Assembly (NCBI GenBank): GCA_034432855.1
Contig: DAOUBA010000206.1
Span: 1-5,765, forward strand
DNA: 5,765 nucleotides
Source: DAOUBA01 sp034432855
GTDB lineage: Bacteria; Chloroflexota; Anaerolineae; B4-G1
Reading direction: 5' to 3'
This document shows positions 5,302 through 5,765 of the stretch, piece after piece. A program made the position numbers and the translations under genes. How positions within the stretch are numbered: position 1 is the first letter of the stretch; each line of letters begins with the position of its first letter. Under the pieces are notes generated by a model that searched no databases, had not been told where the DNA came from, and saw nothing but the letters and a program-made list of their open reading frames with translations.

Positions 5302-5579
5302 GGAAAAGCCGTGATGGAGACGAGTACGCGCAGGGTACCGTCTAGCGAGCCTGGGACGGTGCAAGCCAGGTACGGGAACTGCGCCGAAAATCCCTCCGGA
5401 GCCGCTGACCCAACGAGCGGTATACCAACTACCGATCAAGTAGGCTCAGCCGGACTCGTCCCCCGTTACCCGGACGCGGCGATGATGGTCGCCGGCCAGA
5501 GCGGCCCCGTCATTGGCGGGGCAAGAAGGGTGGTACCGCGGGAGTATGGCTCTCGTCCCTTTGGGATGAGGGCCTTTTT
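5302..5579 (+). promoter_or_regulatory. T-box riboswitch, isoleucine type (AUC specifier)
   Basis: The leader senses uncharged tRNA and prevents termination when its amino acid is scarce. Stem I shows the loop-E half AGTA (5323-5326), a helix GCGCAG (5328-5333) with CTGCGC (5379-5384), and the distal AGCGAGCC…GGTGCAAGCC signature. After CTGCGC comes C-GAAA-ATC-CCTCCG-GAGC, which aligns base for base in spacing with the well-known glyQS layout CGAAA-GGC-N6-GAGC. That sets the specifier as AUC at 5390-5392, pairing with the GAU anticodon of tRNA-Ile. The T-box AAGGGTGGTACCGCGG (5526-5541) carries the UGGU bulge (5531-5534) for the tRNA ACCA end; the U fits discriminator A73 of tRNA-Ile. The antiterminator AAGGG (5526-5530) pairs with CCCTT (5557-5561), excluding the terminator. 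Confidence 0.95.
5548..5579 (+). terminator. Intrinsic terminator of the T-box leader
   Basis: The 12-bp stem is GGCTCTCGTCCC (5548-5559) with GGGATGAGGGCC (5563-5574), containing two G-U pairs, a TTT loop and a T5 tract at 5575-5579. It shares CCC (5557-5559) with the antiterminator, the expected switch. Confidence 0.93.
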
Positions 5580-5658
5580 GTTTCAGAGTGGGACGGTTCA
5601 ATTGGAAGTCAACCGCCACTTGTTCACGGTGGCGCATCCGAGATATGCACCCAAAAAG

Positions 5659-5685
5659 TTGTACTCGGTAGTATTGTGATACAAT
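5659..5685 (+). promoter_or_regulatory. Possible second promoter or operator between terminator and gene
   Basis: TTGTAC (5659-5664), a short 15-base spacer and TACAAT (5680-5685) resemble a weak promoter that would bypass the T-box. The -10 overlaps an inverted repeat ATTGT-GAT-ACAAT (5673-5685). Confidence 0.3.
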
Positions 5686-5728
5686 TGCCCTCCTCGGGCA
5701 GCTGTGGGATGATAGAGAAGTCGGAAAA

Positions 5729-5735
5729 GAGGAGG
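5729..5735 (+). promoter_or_regulatory. Shine-Dalgarno of the T-box-controlled gene
   Basis: GAGGAGG lies 5 bases before the ATG at 5741. It fixes that start codon. Confidence 0.85.
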
Positions 5736-5740
5736 CCAGA

Positions 5741-5765
5741 ATGAGCAAGCAGTACACACCGAGGT
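5741..5765 (+). CDS. ileS: Start of the T-box-regulated gene, probably isoleucyl-tRNA synthetase (3' truncated)
   Basis: Only MSKQYTPR is inside the window, too little to identify the protein by sequence. Identity is inferred from the leader: an AUC specifier and UGGU bulge mean control by tRNA-Ile, and the most common target of such leaders is isoleucyl-tRNA synthetase, the cytoplasmic enzyme that charges tRNA-Ile. Other Ile-responsive genes, such as branched-chain amino-acid synthesis or uptake, remain possible. The N-terminus alone could also suit a leucyl- or valyl-tRNA synthetase, but those would not fit the specifier. Confidence 0.65.

Noticed and set aside
5170..5679. 169-residue open frame across the T-box
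   Set aside because: It spans the promoter, riboswitch and terminator; the RNA features explain the region better.

Overview
The window is high in GC and its genes all lie on the + strand. The mix is a STAND/NACHT-type protein with a C-terminal SUMF1 (formylglycine-generating-enzyme-like) domain, surface-polysaccharide genes, a T-box leader in a GC-rich genome, and many short palindromes and 4-, 7- and 8-base simple repeats, some inside coding sequence. This points to Chloroflexota (Anaerolineae-like) or a similar filamentous/multicellular lineage. That assignment is inferred from gene style only.

Layout. (1) 1-1508 holds the 3' part of a STAND/NACHT-type conflict gene. The NTPase core is off the left edge, and the helical tail and SUMF1 domain are present. 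The reading frame changes at an A4 run (353-356). The protein ends in an aromatic-rich segment (1392-1463) exactly where diversity-generating retroelements (DGRs) diversify SUMF1/C-type-lectin folds. No template repeat or reverse transcriptase is in the window. The gene has also taken in a 76-bp palindrome and two heptanucleotide arrays, all translated. (2) 1509-1875 has no convincing gene. It holds a heptad array, a G/C-rich hairpin, a ~140-bp MITE-like element with 17-bp inverted ends and 7-bp flanking direct repeats, and three chained hairpins of which the middle one competes with the other two.

(3) 1876-5043 is a three-gene polysaccharide operon: an O-antigen ligase/polymerase-type membrane protein, a GtrA-family membrane protein, and a GT4 glycosyltransferase. 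The first two are separated only by a CAAC/TAAC array that also supplies the ligase stop codon; the last two overlap by 4 bases. A plausible division of labour is that the glycosyltransferase builds the glycan in the cytoplasm, GtrA helps move a lipid-linked sugar, and the ligase joins or polymerises the chain outside the membrane. (4) 5044-5266 has no recognised gene. (5) 5267-5765 has a strong sigma-70-type promoter, a complete T-box riboswitch with AUC (Ile) specifier, its terminator, and the first codons of the regulated gene, most likely isoleucyl-tRNA synthetase.

The most interesting points are the possible DGR target in a NACHT-SUMF1 protein, the spread of short-period repeats and palindromes into protein-coding loops, and the new-looking MITE.
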